A stretch of 64,000 nucleotides of DNA from Leptospiraceae bacterium (GCA_024233865.1 JACKPA010000003.1:62001-126000); one strand, 5' to 3'. Positions 26,561-35,024 are shown, numbered from the stretch's first letter. The notes: generated by a model not told the origin, from the sequence alone. Numbers and translations are program-made.

Positions 26561-29176
26561 ATGAAAAATATTCAAAAAATACAAGTCACGACAGGAGTCT
26601 ACTGGATAGAAATAGCTGATGTAAATTTGTCAGTTTTGTGTGGATGCCCTGCAGATAGTGTAAAATATCTTACAAAACGAGGATTTATTTCTGCAAAAGA
26701 AGTAAATGGTACAATTTTTGAAACAGGACCCAATGCAATCCTATTTTCCGACCTATTGGTGCAAAACGGAAGCTTCTCGAACCTTGCAGAATTCCCAATT
26801 TTGCAGATGCTCTACAAACAAGGACTCATTATTCCAGGACATCCCAATAATAACGGAGTGAAACCTCTCTTAATAGGCTCACAAGCTCAAATCGAATCTC
26901 AAAGCCAATATATTTTTCGAGGTAATTATGGTTTGGTTTCGGAAGTGGAAATGCTAAAAGCCGGAATAACCCAAGCAGAAGCTAAAGAACTCTTACGGAT
27001 GAAGCTATACTTTTCTTTTGGGCAAATCAAACCAACATACGAACTGGTAGATTCTATTGTTTTGGAAGATAGAGCCGTAGAAATTAAAGACGGTGTTTTC
27101 TTGAAAAGGATCGAGCTAAATGTTTTTGAGTTTAGATACAAAGACGAAACTGTTCTAATCAATTTAAACCTGCAACCGGGCGAAAGGTATGGCGTTCCCT
27201 ATCCTTTGGGTTATCACCTAATCAATCGGGAATATTTCGGTGTAATCCACACAGGCGATGGTGATGGCTGGAATGAAAACTATCCTTGCAGTTCTAGTAT
27301 CATTATTTACCAAGGGAAAATATATCTCATTGATACAGGTCCAAACCTCATTCATTCTCTGCAAGCTCTCGGGATCAGCATCAATGAAATTGAAGGAATT
27401 TTCCATACACATACCCATGACGATCACTTTGCCGATCTCCCCACAATCATGCAAGCAGACCATAGAATCAAGTATTTCACAACTCCATTGGTAAGAGAGT
27501 CTGTAATCAAAAAACTGTCTGCTCTCATATCCATGGATGAAGATCGATTTAATGAATTTTTTAACGTACAGGATTTGAAACCAGATGTTTGGAACAACAT
27601 TGATGGATTGGAAGTATTGCCCCTACTATCCCCACATCCCGTAGAAACCACCGTATTTTATTTTCGCACTTTTTGGAATGACGGGTATCATTCGTATGCT
27701 CATCTCATTGATGTTGTTGATCTTGATAAGCTAAAGAATATGGTAACCGATGATGTAAACAAATACGGTGTAAATCAAAATTTTTTTGATAAAGTTGCAA
27801 AAGATTACCTGAAATATGCTGATATAAAAAAAATTGACATTGGAGGTGGAATGATTCATGGAAAAGCAGATAATTTTAGGAATGATCCTTCCGGAAAAAT
27901 ACTCCTATCCCACATGTCTAACGAACCTTCACAAGAAGAACGAAACATTGGCTCCGGATCACCTTTTGGGTCGGTAGATGTACTGATTCCTTCTTACCAA
28001 AATTACATCCGCAGACAAGCACACCAATTTATTACTACGTATTTTCCAAGTGCACCAACCTATCAAATCAATATGCTACTCAACAATCCTATCAAAACCT
28101 TTAATCCGAAAACAATTATTATCAAGCACGGACAAAACCATAACAACATCTACCTTTTGATTACCGGAAATATTGAATTGATACAAGAAAATGCCAAACT
28201 ACCTATTACGCTTTCTGCCGGTGCAATCATTGGAGAATTCTCGGGTTTGCAAGGAAATCCCTCCCCTTACACATTTCGCACTGTTAATTTTGTCCAAGCT
28301 CTGGAATTATCGTGCGGGTACTACAAACAATTTATTGAGCAATTCGAACTAACGGAAGACGTTAAAGTTCTAAGGGAAGCACGACAATTTTTGCAGGAAA
28401 CCTGGCTTATGGGAGAAGCAATATCTTATCCTGTTCAAAACCAGATTGTTCAATCCATAGTTTCCAGATTTTACGATAGCGGAACGGTTTTTTCGGGCGA
28501 AACAGCATCCATTTTTGTTATCAAATCAGGAAAACTACAAAGGTTTATAGGAAAAGACATTTTTGAAACTCTATCCAAAGGAGATTTTTTTGGAGAAGAC
28601 GGAGTGCTTTTTAAAATTCCAAGTTTGTTCAAGGTAGAAGTAATCGAGCAGGCTGAAATCTATCAAATCTCTGGCAAACTACTTTTGGATATACCAGTTG
28701 TTCGCTGGAAACTATTTGAAATCTTTGAAAAAAGGATGGGTATGGTACTTGACTCCAATTTAAGTAGTCTTCCTATATTTTATTGGCGAAAAGAGTATAG
28801 TGTTAATGTGGAAATTTTTGATAACCACCACAACCAGTTATTTGAAAAAGCAAACCTTTTACATGAAGCTCTAAATATCAATAAGGAAAAAGACGTAATA
28901 AAAGAAGTTCTGGATTTTTTAATCGAGTATACAGAATACCATTTTGAAGAAGAAGAAAGTCTCATGACAAAGCATAAATACCCTCAATTCCAAGCCCACA
29001 AGAAAAAACATAATAAATTAATAGAAAAAGTTTCTGAGTATCATAGTAAAATGGATCTAGGGGATATAAAAATGGGTTTTGAATTTTTAGATTTTTTAAA
29101 AGAATGGATACTTGATCATATCTTATTTGAAGACAGAAAGTATACAAAGTTTTTTAACGGGATTGGAATTTATTGA
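26561..29176 (+). CDS. Metallo-beta-lactamase fold / cNMP-binding / hemerythrin fusion protein
   Basis: This 871-residue protein has an N-terminal ~200 residues unassigned, with a CGCP motif (VLCGCPADSVKYL). An MBL-fold domain follows with HTHDDH (His284, His286, Asp288, His289) and later a DIGGGMIHG region. Two cyclic-nucleotide-binding-type beta-rolls then follow (about 510-610, NIYLLITGNIEL...GAIIGEFSGL; and about 640-720, VIKSGKLQRF...KGDFFGEDG). A C-terminal bacteriohemerythrin (about 750-868) has FDNHHNQLF, YHFEEEE, HKKKHNKL and DHILFED, ligands of a di-iron O2 site. I infer an oxygen- or redox-responsive, cyclic-nucleotide-regulated hydrolase. It has its own promoter and no partner gene. 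Confidence 0.85.
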   Translation: MKNIQKIQVTTGVYWIEIADVNLSVLCGCPADSVKYLTKRGFISAKEVNGTIFETGPNAILFSDLLVQNGSFSNLAEFPILQMLYKQGLIIPGHPNNNGVKPLLIGSQAQIESQSQYIFRGNYGLVSEVEMLKAGITQAEAKELLRMKLYFSFGQIKPTYELVDSIVLEDRAVEIKDGVFLKRIELNVFEFRYKDETVLINLNLQPGERYGVPYPLGYHLINREYFGVIHTGDGDGWNENYPCSSSIIIYQGKIYLIDTGPNLIHSLQALGISINEIEGIFHTHTHDDHFADLPTIMQADHRIKYFTTPLVRESVIKKLSALISMDEDRFNEFFNVQDLKPDVWNNIDGLEVLPLLSPHPVETTVFYFRTFWNDGYHSYAHLIDVVDLDKLKNMVTDDVNKYGVNQNFFDKVAKDYLKYADIKKIDIGGGMIHGKADNFRNDPSGKILLSHMSNEPSQEERNIGSGSPFGSVDVLIPSYQNYIRRQAHQFITTYFPSAPTYQINMLLNNPIKTFNPKTIIIKHGQNHNNIYLLITGNIELIQENAKLPITLSAGAIIGEFSGLQGNPSPYTFRTVNFVQALELSCGYYKQFIEQFELTEDVKVLREARQFLQETWLMGEAISYPVQNQIVQSIVSRFYDSGTVFSGETASIFVIKSGKLQRFIGKDIFETLSKGDFFGEDGVLFKIPSLFKVEVIEQAEIYQISGKLLLDIPVVRWKLFEIFEKRMGMVLDSNLSSLPIFYWRKEYSVNVEIFDNHHNQLFEKANLLHEALNINKEKDVIKEVLDFLIEYTEYHFEEEESLMTKHKYPQFQAHKKKHNKLIEKVSEYHSKMDLGDIKMGFEFLDFLKEWILDHILFEDRKYTKFFNGIGIY

Positions 29177-29227
29177 TACAGACCGGAGTTTTATGTGACC
29201 TATACACAAGCCATTTTGGATCGTACA

Positions 29228-29244
29228 ACAGGCTTCCAGCCTGT
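29228..29244. repeat. Short CAGGCT/AGCCTG hairpin
   Basis: ACAGGCT (29228-29234), loop TCC, AGCCTGT (29238-29244) lies between convergent genes. A related CAGGCAAGATGCCTG hairpin is at 41104-41118. It may be a bidirectional terminator or a small dispersed repeat. Confidence 0.45.
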
Positions 29245-29289
29245 AAAACAAAATAGTTATAACGAATTTTCGAAACTTAGAAAACTCCT

Positions 29290-30360
29290 CTATTGTATCA
29301 ATTGAAAAGATACAATATTTCTCAATGTTTCTACAAACAATACATTTTTCGTTTCTGTGGGAATAATCCGAAAAGGATAGGAGTGCAGCTCCTTTTTTTT
29401 AACCAAATTCCCTTCTCTATCAAAAAAGACTAAAATATTTTTATAGCTGGCTAAAAAATAAGAACCGGAATAGTAGGCAACTTGGTATATCTGTTCGTGT
29501 TGTGCTTTATTGAATTCAGTTATTTTTTCATCTTTATTGTACAAATAAATATCATCCGGAGTGTTAATTAACAATAAACCATCATCACTAATAGTCATGT
29601 AAATCTTATGCGGATATATTTTTTTTAGTTTAACCGTTGCAATTCGTTTCCCTTGTTCATCCAGGATTTTTATAAAATCCGTATCTTTTTTTGTGTAATG
29701 GACAGCAGCCCGCTTGCCATTAGGAGATAGACAAGAGCTTTTTTGAAAAAATTTCGAACTTGTATTTGTCTCAGTTGTAGAATATACGATTTCACCCTGG
29801 GAATTGATATAATAAATTTCTCCTCCAGCAAAAACAAGCAAAGCATCTTGGGAATCTATAGAAAAGCTATAATCAACCAAAAATCGACCATTTACTTCTT
29901 TTACGCCAATGCCATTTCCATTTATATCTGACAATAATACCCGATTTTGATCCCCGGACAAAAAAAGGACTAGCTTGCCTGAATAAGACGCACGAGGATA
30001 GCTTTGGTAAGGTTTTTCCCATAAAATTTCACCGGCTTCCGAAAAATAAGAAACCGTATCTCCCACCTTTTTGTATAAATAAAAACCGTTTCCTTTTAGT
30101 GGAACTTCTATCAAATAATCGGATGAAATAGAAACTTCCTTGTTAATTCCGAACAAATACAAACCACTTTTTGTTTTGTAGGCATTCAAAGCCCTTTGGG
30201 GAGAAAATTTAAACCTCTCGTCTTCTTGGATTCCATAGTGTTCCACCTTACTCCAATGCCAATTTTGTTGGAAATATTCTACGCTTTGAAAGTCTTCCCC
30301 TATAAAAAAGTAGGTAAGAAAAAAAACGACGATAAAAGCCGGAATAACATATTTTAACAC
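29290..30360 (-). CDS. Membrane-anchored or secreted beta-propeller protein
   Basis: The protein has 356 residues: an N-terminal hydrophobic segment (YVIPAFIVVFFLTYFFIG) is followed by repeated four-stranded blades of the type 'LLVFAGGEIYYINSQGEIVYST', 'FIKILDEQGKRIATVKL' and 'DDIYLYNKDEKITEF'. These resemble WD40/PQQ-like propeller repeats. It is probably tethered on the periplasmic face and involved in binding or scaffolding; there is no catalytic residue set. It has no operon partner. Specific family not recognised. Confidence 0.6.
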   Translation of the reverse strand: MLKYVIPAFIVVFFLTYFFIGEDFQSVEYFQQNWHWSKVEHYGIQEDERFKFSPQRALNAYKTKSGLYLFGINKEVSISSDYLIEVPLKGNGFYLYKKVGDTVSYFSEAGEILWEKPYQSYPRASYSGKLVLFLSGDQNRVLLSDINGNGIGVKEVNGRFLVDYSFSIDSQDALLVFAGGEIYYINSQGEIVYSTTETNTSSKFFQKSSCLSPNGKRAAVHYTKKDTDFIKILDEQGKRIATVKLKKIYPHKIYMTISDDGLLLINTPDDIYLYNKDEKITEFNKAQHEQIYQVAYYSGSYFLASYKNILVFFDREGNLVKKKELHSYPFRIIPTETKNVLFVETLRNIVSFQLIQ

Positions 30361-30463
30361 AATAAACTTTCTCTCCTTAGTTCAATCTAAGTTTTAAGCC
30401 TAAATAGTCAATGTTTTTCGCTAGTACAAAATATACACCTGCTAGAAAGTTGTGTGCCATTTT

Positions 30464-30543
30464 CTACTGTGGGGTAAGTGATAGAACCAATCCTCTCAAC
30501 CGAGGAAAATTCCAAAAACCCCGCCCTCAATGCGATCCATAAT
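30464..30543. repeat. Uma2-unit terminal repeat, copy 1
   Basis: An ~80-bp stretch from CTACTGTGGGG to GATCCATAAT recurs with about 90% identity at 32924-33005, far from any Uma2 stop codon. Its second half (30489-30543) also recurs at 31472-31526 as the boundary of the tandem Uma2 duplication. Confidence 0.75.
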
Positions 30544-31471
30544 CAAAGGGCTATTTTTAGCTCGGTACTAAGTTCCACTCTCAGGTGTCAATTGCTCCGG
30601 ATCAAAACCTAATTCTCTTAACTTCCGAGCCATAAGCTCCACTTTTTTTTGAGCTTCTATTCTCTGCTTTTGTTCTATTTTTAATTTTAGCTTTTCCCTT
30701 TCGACTTGCCGTTTTTCAACATCAGCTAACTCTTCTCCGGTTGGAACCAATCTTCCGTTTTTGTCACACCACCTTAGCCACTTTCCTTCGGTTTTCTCGA
30801 ATTCTCCTTCCCATATCCGAAGTCCTAGTCCTACATCCCTAAACATACACCGGTCTTGAAGTTCGTATCCCATGCTTCCCAGCTTGTAACATTCCAATTC
30901 CAACCCTTTGTATAGTTTTAAAGGGTCATATACCACGTAGTATTTCACTCCCAGTAGGGCATAATCTCGCAGTTTCCCTTCTTTTTCATCTCCCACTTTG
31001 TTTGATACGATTTCAATGACTACCTCCGGTGGCTTTCCGAATGTATCCAAAAAATAAGAGCGATTTCTTTTGTCTTCCCAGTCACGGGGTGTTTCTACTT
31101 TCAAGCTTAGCATCACATCCGGAACAACCGGATGTTCCAGTAAGTCGGAAAAAATTCCCACATTTGCATTGACCATAAACCGTTTGTCATCACTTTCGGG
31201 TTGCCAAGAAGCATAGAGAGTGTGCGTAAGGAAACGCATGAGTTTTTCGCAAAGGATACTGTCCACCGGTTCACCGTCTTCGATGACAACGGTTTCGATG
31301 TCGATAGGGTATTTTGGGACTGTTAGCATACTTGTACTCCATTGAAGGTATTTTCATACAGGTTTGTCAAGATAACAAGGCTTTTTTTAAAAGTTATGGG
31401 AAAATCTATGGTAGATATCGGACCAGTAATTTCTGGAAAATTCTATATGAAAAAGGTAAGCTCATAGTCGC
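30489..31471. repeat. Tandem duplication unit A (983 bp) with a Uma2 gene
   Basis: The unit starts AATCCTCTCAACCGA and runs to the next occurrence of the same sequence at 31472. It is nearly identical to unit B (31472-32538) in coding and flanking sequence. The length difference of 84 bp is entirely an in-frame heptad expansion in unit B's gene. Confidence 0.85.
30568..31329 (-). CDS. Uma2-family (DUF820) putative endonuclease, copy A
   Basis: The protein has 253 residues. The Uma2 PD-(D/E)XK core is visible: VVPDVMLSL (Asp), PPEVVIEIVSNKVG (catalytic ExV/K region), then DYALLGVKYYVVYDP. A charged coiled-coil tail (about 205-245; KLKLKIEQKQRIEAQKK) follows. Uma2 proteins occur in many copies in cyanobacteria and some spirochaetes; nuclease activity is predicted and the biological role unknown. 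It is nearly identical to the next gene apart from a shorter coiled coil. The gene has no methyltransferase or antitoxin partner; upstream and downstream sequence is duplicated along with it. Confidence 0.85.
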   Translation of the reverse strand: MLTVPKYPIDIETVVIEDGEPVDSILCEKLMRFLTHTLYASWQPESDDKRFMVNANVGIFSDLLEHPVVPDVMLSLKVETPRDWEDKRNRSYFLDTFGKPPEVVIEIVSNKVGDEKEGKLRDYALLGVKYYVVYDPLKLYKGLELECYKLGSMGYELQDRCMFRDVGLGLRIWEGEFEKTEGKWLRWCDKNGRLVPTGEELADVEKRQVEREKLKLKIEQKQRIEAQKKVELMARKLRELGFDPEQLTPESGT

Positions 31472-31550
31472 AATCCTCTCAACCGAGGCAAATTCCAAAA
31501 ACCCCGCCCTCAATGCGATCCATAATCAAAGGGCTATTTTTAGCTCGGTA

Positions 31551-32396
31551 CTAAGTTCCACTCTCAGGTGCCAATTGCTCCGGATCAAAACCTAATTCTC
31601 TTAACTTTCGAGCCATAAGCTCCACTTTTTTTTGAGCTTCTTTCTCTCTTTTCTGAGCTTCTTTCTCTCTTTTCTGAGCTTCTATTCTCTCTTTTTGTTC
31701 TATTTCTGTCTGTTTCTGAGCTTCTATTCTCTGCTTTTGTTCTATTTTTAATTTTAGCTTTTCCCTTTCGACTTGCCGTTTTTCAACATCAGCTAACTCT
31801 TCTCCGGTTGGAACCAATCTTCCGTTTTTGTCACACCACCTTAGCCACTTTCCTTCGGTTTTCTCGAATTCTCCTTCCCATATCCGAAGTCCTAGTCCTA
31901 CATCCCTAAACATACACCGGTCTTGAAGTTCGTATCCCATGCTTCCCAGCTTGTAACATTCCAATTCCAACCCTTTGTATAGTTTTAAAGGGTCATATAC
32001 CACGTAGTATTTCACTCCCAGTAGGGCATAATCTCGCAGTTTCCCTTCTTTTTCATCTCCCACTTTGTTTGATACGATTTCAATGACTACCTCCGGTGGC
32101 TTTCCGAATGTATCCAAAAAATAAGAGCGATTTCTTTTGTCTTCCCAGTCACGGGGTGTTTCTACTTTCAAGCTTAGCATCACATCCGGAACAACCGGAT
32201 GTTCCAGTAAGTCGGAAAAAATTCCCACATTTGCATTGACCATAAACCGTTTGTCATCACTTTCGGGTTGCCAAGAAGCATAGAGAGTGTGCGTAAGGAA
32301 ACGCATGAGTTTTTCGCAAAGGATACTGTCCACCGGTTCACCGTCTTCGATGACAACGGTTTCGATGTCGATAGGGTATTTTGGGACTGTTAGCAT
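31551..32396 (-). CDS. Uma2-family (DUF820) putative endonuclease, copy B
   Basis: The protein has 281 residues. Its first ~225 residues match copy A (30568-31329), with the same D...ExV/K core and GVKYYVVYDP. The extra 28 residues are four heptads in the tail (EAQKREK-type units) encoded by 21-bp repeats at about 31636-31740. The expanded coiled coil suggests oligomerisation that varies by repeat slippage. The start ATG and upstream sequence are identical to copy A. The C-terminal 20 residues (ARKLRELGFDPEQL) are also shared. Confidence 0.85.
   Translation of the reverse strand: MLTVPKYPIDIETVVIEDGEPVDSILCEKLMRFLTHTLYASWQPESDDKRFMVNANVGIFSDLLEHPVVPDVMLSLKVETPRDWEDKRNRSYFLDTFGKPPEVVIEIVSNKVGDEKEGKLRDYALLGVKYYVVYDPLKLYKGLELECYKLGSMGYELQDRCMFRDVGLGLRIWEGEFEKTEGKWLRWCDKNGRLVPTGEELADVEKRQVEREKLKLKIEQKQRIEAQKQTEIEQKERIEAQKREKEAQKREKEAQKKVELMARKLRELGFDPEQLAPESGT
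31636..31740. repeat. 21-bp tandem repeats encoding coiled-coil heptads
   Basis: On the plus strand GAGCTTCTTTCTCTCTTTTCT is repeated, followed by diverged 21-bp units. Each encodes seven residues of the Uma2 coiled-coil tail. Copy A lacks four of these units, giving an exact 84-bp difference. Confidence 0.8.
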
Positions 32397-32594
32397 ACTT
32401 GTACTCCATTGAAGGTATTTTCATACAGGTTTGTCAAGATAACAAGGCTTTTTTTAAAAGTTATGGGAAAACCTATGGTAGATATCAGACCAGTAATTTC
32501 TGGAAAATTCTATATGAAAAAGGTAAGCTCATAGTCGCAATCCTCTCAACCGAAAAACCCCCTAATGAGTTGTAATTGAATTTGAATCTCAATT

Positions 32595-32904
32595 CTCCCC
32601 CTCATGGGCATATCCTTACCCATATCTTTTTGTTATTCACCACAGATTTACACAGATGGACACCGATTTTTTAATTCCTGTTTGATTTTTTTGATTAATA
32701 AAAAATTGAATAGTTTATATAGTGAATCTCGCACTTATCCCTTACGGATTTTTATAAAACTATTTTCATATAATACGCATTTATTTATAATTATCATAAA
32801 TATACTTTATAATAACAATACTTCCCCATATCCGTGTTAATCAGTGTGTATCTGTGGTTAAAATCATTCCATACTTATGGGTAAAGCTATGCCTCATGGG
32901 GGAG
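32595..32904. mobile_element. Nested long inverted repeat, MITE-like
   Basis: The outer arms CTCCCCCTCATGGGCATATC (32595 on) and the reverse complement of the end at 32904 (CTCCCCCATGAGGCATAGC) match imperfectly, both followed by TACCCATA. The inner arms begin CCACAGATTTACACAGAT (32640) and, inverted, CCACAGATACACACTGAT (ending 32857). The centre is very AT-rich and has no convincing gene. Elements with 'CCACAGATnnACACnGAT' ends occur widely in bacteria and are generally non-coding. Confidence 0.6.
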
Positions 32905-32923
32905 CATAAGGGCTTAACGAAAA

Positions 32924-33005
32924 CTACTGTGGGGGTAAGTGATAGAATCAATCCCCTCAACCGAGGAAAATCCCAAAAACTCCTGCCCTCAATGTGATCC
33001 ATAAT
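32924..33005. repeat. Uma2-unit terminal repeat, copy 2
   Basis: The stretch from CTACTGTGGGGG to GATCCATAAT matches 30464-30543 with a few substitutions. No Uma2 stop codon adjoins it, so it may mark a third unit whose gene has been deleted. Confidence 0.7.
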
Positions 33006-33138
33006 AACTAATAGAATCAATACTATCAAGAGCTAAATACGTTATTTTTGTGTAACCTAGCGGGATTTTGCTTGAAAAATAGGCAGGAATCAGTGTTTTT
33101 ATAGGAATAAACTAACGTATTTTTCCGTAACCTCCTCC

Positions 33139-33305
33139 GATTTTTACGTTTTTTGCCTTCTCTATAGTGAGGTTTGAAAAAATATTTGTTATTGAAAAAT
33201 AGTAGTAATAAAATGTAATCATATATATAGTATAATGATATAAAAGAAAATCTAGGGCAATTCATAAAATGATAAATCATTCGATCCATGGATAGATATT
33301 CTTCC
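33139..33305. repeat. Direct repeat, left copy, flanking Uma2 gene C
   Basis: A 167-bp segment matches 34118-34284 with only about three mismatches, at a constant offset of 979 bp. It contains no gene; it begins GATTTTTACG and ends ATATTCTTCC. Confidence 0.85.
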
Positions 33306-33311
33306 CTTTTT

Positions 33312-34079
33312 TCAGCAATTAGCACCACTGTTCATTACTTTATCAACAAATTCTATGGAGACACCAAAATCTTCGGAAATTTCTTCAATCGTTAACTTAC
33401 CTCGCGATATTGCTTTTTTGATAGAAATCTCTAACTGTTTTTCTGCTTTTTCAGCCCGTTTCCTTTCCAAAACACTCGCTTCTTTCCCGGTAGGTATCAC
33501 TTCACCATAGCTGTCACACCATCTCAGCCATGAGTTGTATTCACCTTCATAAAAACCCACCCACAATCGAATTCCCAAACTCACTTCTCGAAACCATGTC
33601 TCTTCCCGCCGCTCCACTATTCTCCCTTTATACTCATAGCAATGCAAAACACTGTCTTCCAATATCAACATACCAGGGTCATATACTACATAGTATTTTA
33701 CACCTATCTTCCCATAATCTATGAGCTTATTCTCCAATTCACCTCCTACCTTATTCGATACGATTTCTATCACTACTTCCGGTGGCTTTCCGATTTTGTC
33801 CAAATAGTAACACAAGTCTTCTTTTTTCTTCCTCTCTTTTGGTTTATCCACGTCCAAGCTGAGCAATACGTCTGGAACGATTGATGTATCCAATAGTTTC
33901 GTGAATATCCCCACGTTTGCAGAGACAAAAAAACTAGAGTGACCTTGTGCTGTCCAAGAAGAATAGAGAGTTTCAGTGAGAAGTCTCATTTGCTTTTCGG
34001 AAAGGATATTGTCCACAGGCTCACCGTCCTCAATTTCAATTTCTTCGATGTTTAGTGTTTTTTCTTCGATGGCAATCAT
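33312..34079 (-). CDS. Uma2-family (DUF820) putative endonuclease, copy C
   Basis: The protein has 255 residues from ATG 34079 (MIAIEEKTLNIEEIEIEDG). Longer frames reaching 34295 read through the flanking repeat and are unlikely. The same architecture as copies A and B holds: IVPDVLLSL, PPEVVIEIVSNKVGGE, GVKYYVVYDP. It is clearly diverged from them, and its tail differs: a short coiled coil, then KLTIEEISEDFGVSIEFVDKVM, which looks like a small helix-turn-helix. The gene is enclosed by 167-bp direct repeats 979 bp apart, almost the same period as the A/B duplication. Role unknown. Confidence 0.82.
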   Translation of the reverse strand: MIAIEEKTLNIEEIEIEDGEPVDNILSEKQMRLLTETLYSSWTAQGHSSFFVSANVGIFTKLLDTSIVPDVLLSLDVDKPKERKKKEDLCYYLDKIGKPPEVVIEIVSNKVGGELENKLIDYGKIGVKYYVVYDPGMLILEDSVLHCYEYKGRIVERREETWFREVSLGIRLWVGFYEGEYNSWLRWCDSYGEVIPTGKEASVLERKRAEKAEKQLEISIKKAISRGKLTIEEISEDFGVSIEFVDKVMNSGANC

Positions 34080-34117
34080 GGTATTTACATAAACAAATAG
34101 GTAGGTTTTTGCAAGAA

Positions 34118-34284
34118 GATTTTTACGTTTTTTGCCTTCTCTATAGTGAGGTTTGAAAAAATATTTGTTATTGAAAAATAGTAGTGATAAAATATAATCA
34201 TATATATAGTATAATGATATAAAAGAAAACCTAGGGCAATTCATAAAATGATAAATCATTCGATCCATGGATAGATATTCTTCC
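34118..34284. repeat. Direct repeat, right copy, flanking Uma2 gene C
   Basis: The partner of 33139-33305. It sits 38 bp upstream of the Uma2 start codon and could carry its promoter (several TATA-rich stretches such as ATATATAGTATAATG). The left copy then sits beyond the gene's 3' end. Confidence 0.85.
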
Positions 34285-34473
34285 TTGTTCCTCATTTCTT
34301 GCTACTTTTTACTAGCAAGTACGTTTACAGTCTTGGTTTTTTGAATTTACTGTGTTATACTCAAAACAGAGTCGAAAATAAGGTCATTTTTTTCTAAATT
34401 TCAAAAAAAGTTGTTGATACAAAATCCACAAATAAACAAAAAATGGTTAGTTGTACGGAAATAAAAAAATTAA

Positions 34474-35024
34474 GCCGGAACGGGAAGTCTAACCAAAGCA
34501 ACAGGCTTTGAAGAACTGCTGGAAAAGGAAATCAAGTTTGAGACTCTACGGGAAATTTTAGCAAAAGAATCCAATGCAACCCTATCAATCGTGGAGCCAA
34601 ATTCCAAATTGTACAGTGTTTTGGATGCACTGTCTCAAACACTGGAAGAACTCAAGCGGGCAAAATAAGAGCGTATTTGTCTTGACAGAAGATTCCATCG
34701 CCTTAACGGAAAAAAGAAAGCTATAGCTGACGGAGTCTCAACAGCGGATATCGGAAGCGGTGAAGGGATTTCCTACCTCATAAGAGAAGTTTTGAAGGAT
34801 AAGGGAAAAAAAATCAAAAACTTTTTGGAAAACCCGGAAAAGGATAAATGTTCCAGACAGCAACTCAAGGTATATTATAATATGGAAACTATAAAGTTTG
34901 TGTTGTAACTGATGATTGGTTTATGCAAAAAACAATAAACTATATGATTGAAAATAGCCACCTTCCTTATGCAATTCTGAAACACTTAAAAAAAGGAAAT
35001 CTAAAAGCAAAAGGTTGGAGGTAA
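34474..35024 (+). pseudogene. Decayed coding region, unrecognised
   Basis: From 34474 one frame reads 64 codons (GFEELLEKEIKFETLREIL ... SQTLEELKRAK), hits TAA at 34666, and continues in the same frame for 79 more codons (GVSTADIGSGEGISYLIREVL) to TAA 34908. A second frame then gives DDWFMQKTINYMIENSHL ... KAKGWR to 35024. None has a good start codon or ribosome site. Codon composition looks protein-like, so I read it as remnants of one or two dead genes; I recognise no family. Confidence 0.4.

Larger units (their letters stand above)
31472..32538. repeat. Tandem duplication unit B (1,067 bp) with a Uma2 gene
   Basis: This is the second copy of the unit at 30489, ending where AATCCTCTCAACCGA appears a third time (32539). 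Only scattered single-base differences (for example GAGGAAAATT versus GAGGCAAATT) and the 84-bp heptad expansion distinguish the copies, so the duplication is recent. Confidence 0.85.
32397..33138. other. Long non-coding interval between Uma2 genes
   Basis: This holds the end of duplication unit B, the nested inverted repeat (32595-32904) and a second copy of the Uma2 terminal repeat (32924-33005). It also holds a pair of similar ACGT(A/T)TTTTT...GTAACCT stretches near 33048 and 33112. No credible gene on either strand. Confidence 0.55.

Noticed and set aside
31314..31595. Plus-strand frames upstream of the Uma2 genes (also 32381-32575)
   Set aside because: They exist in both copies only because the flank is duplicated; they run antisense into Uma2 coding sequence and lack ribosome sites.
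32604..32840. A 78-codon plus-strand frame
   Set aside because: It lies inside the nested inverted repeat and is composed of its AT-rich core; no start signal.
33026..33328. A 100-codon minus-strand frame starting like the 5' extension of Uma2 gene C
   Set aside because: It is the translation of the 167-bp direct repeat plus flank, not a gene.
30464..34284. Direct repeats considered as a CRISPR array for the orphan Cas10
   Set aside because: Repeats are ~80-170 bp or ~1 kb and flank genes; there are no regularly spaced short repeats with unique spacers.
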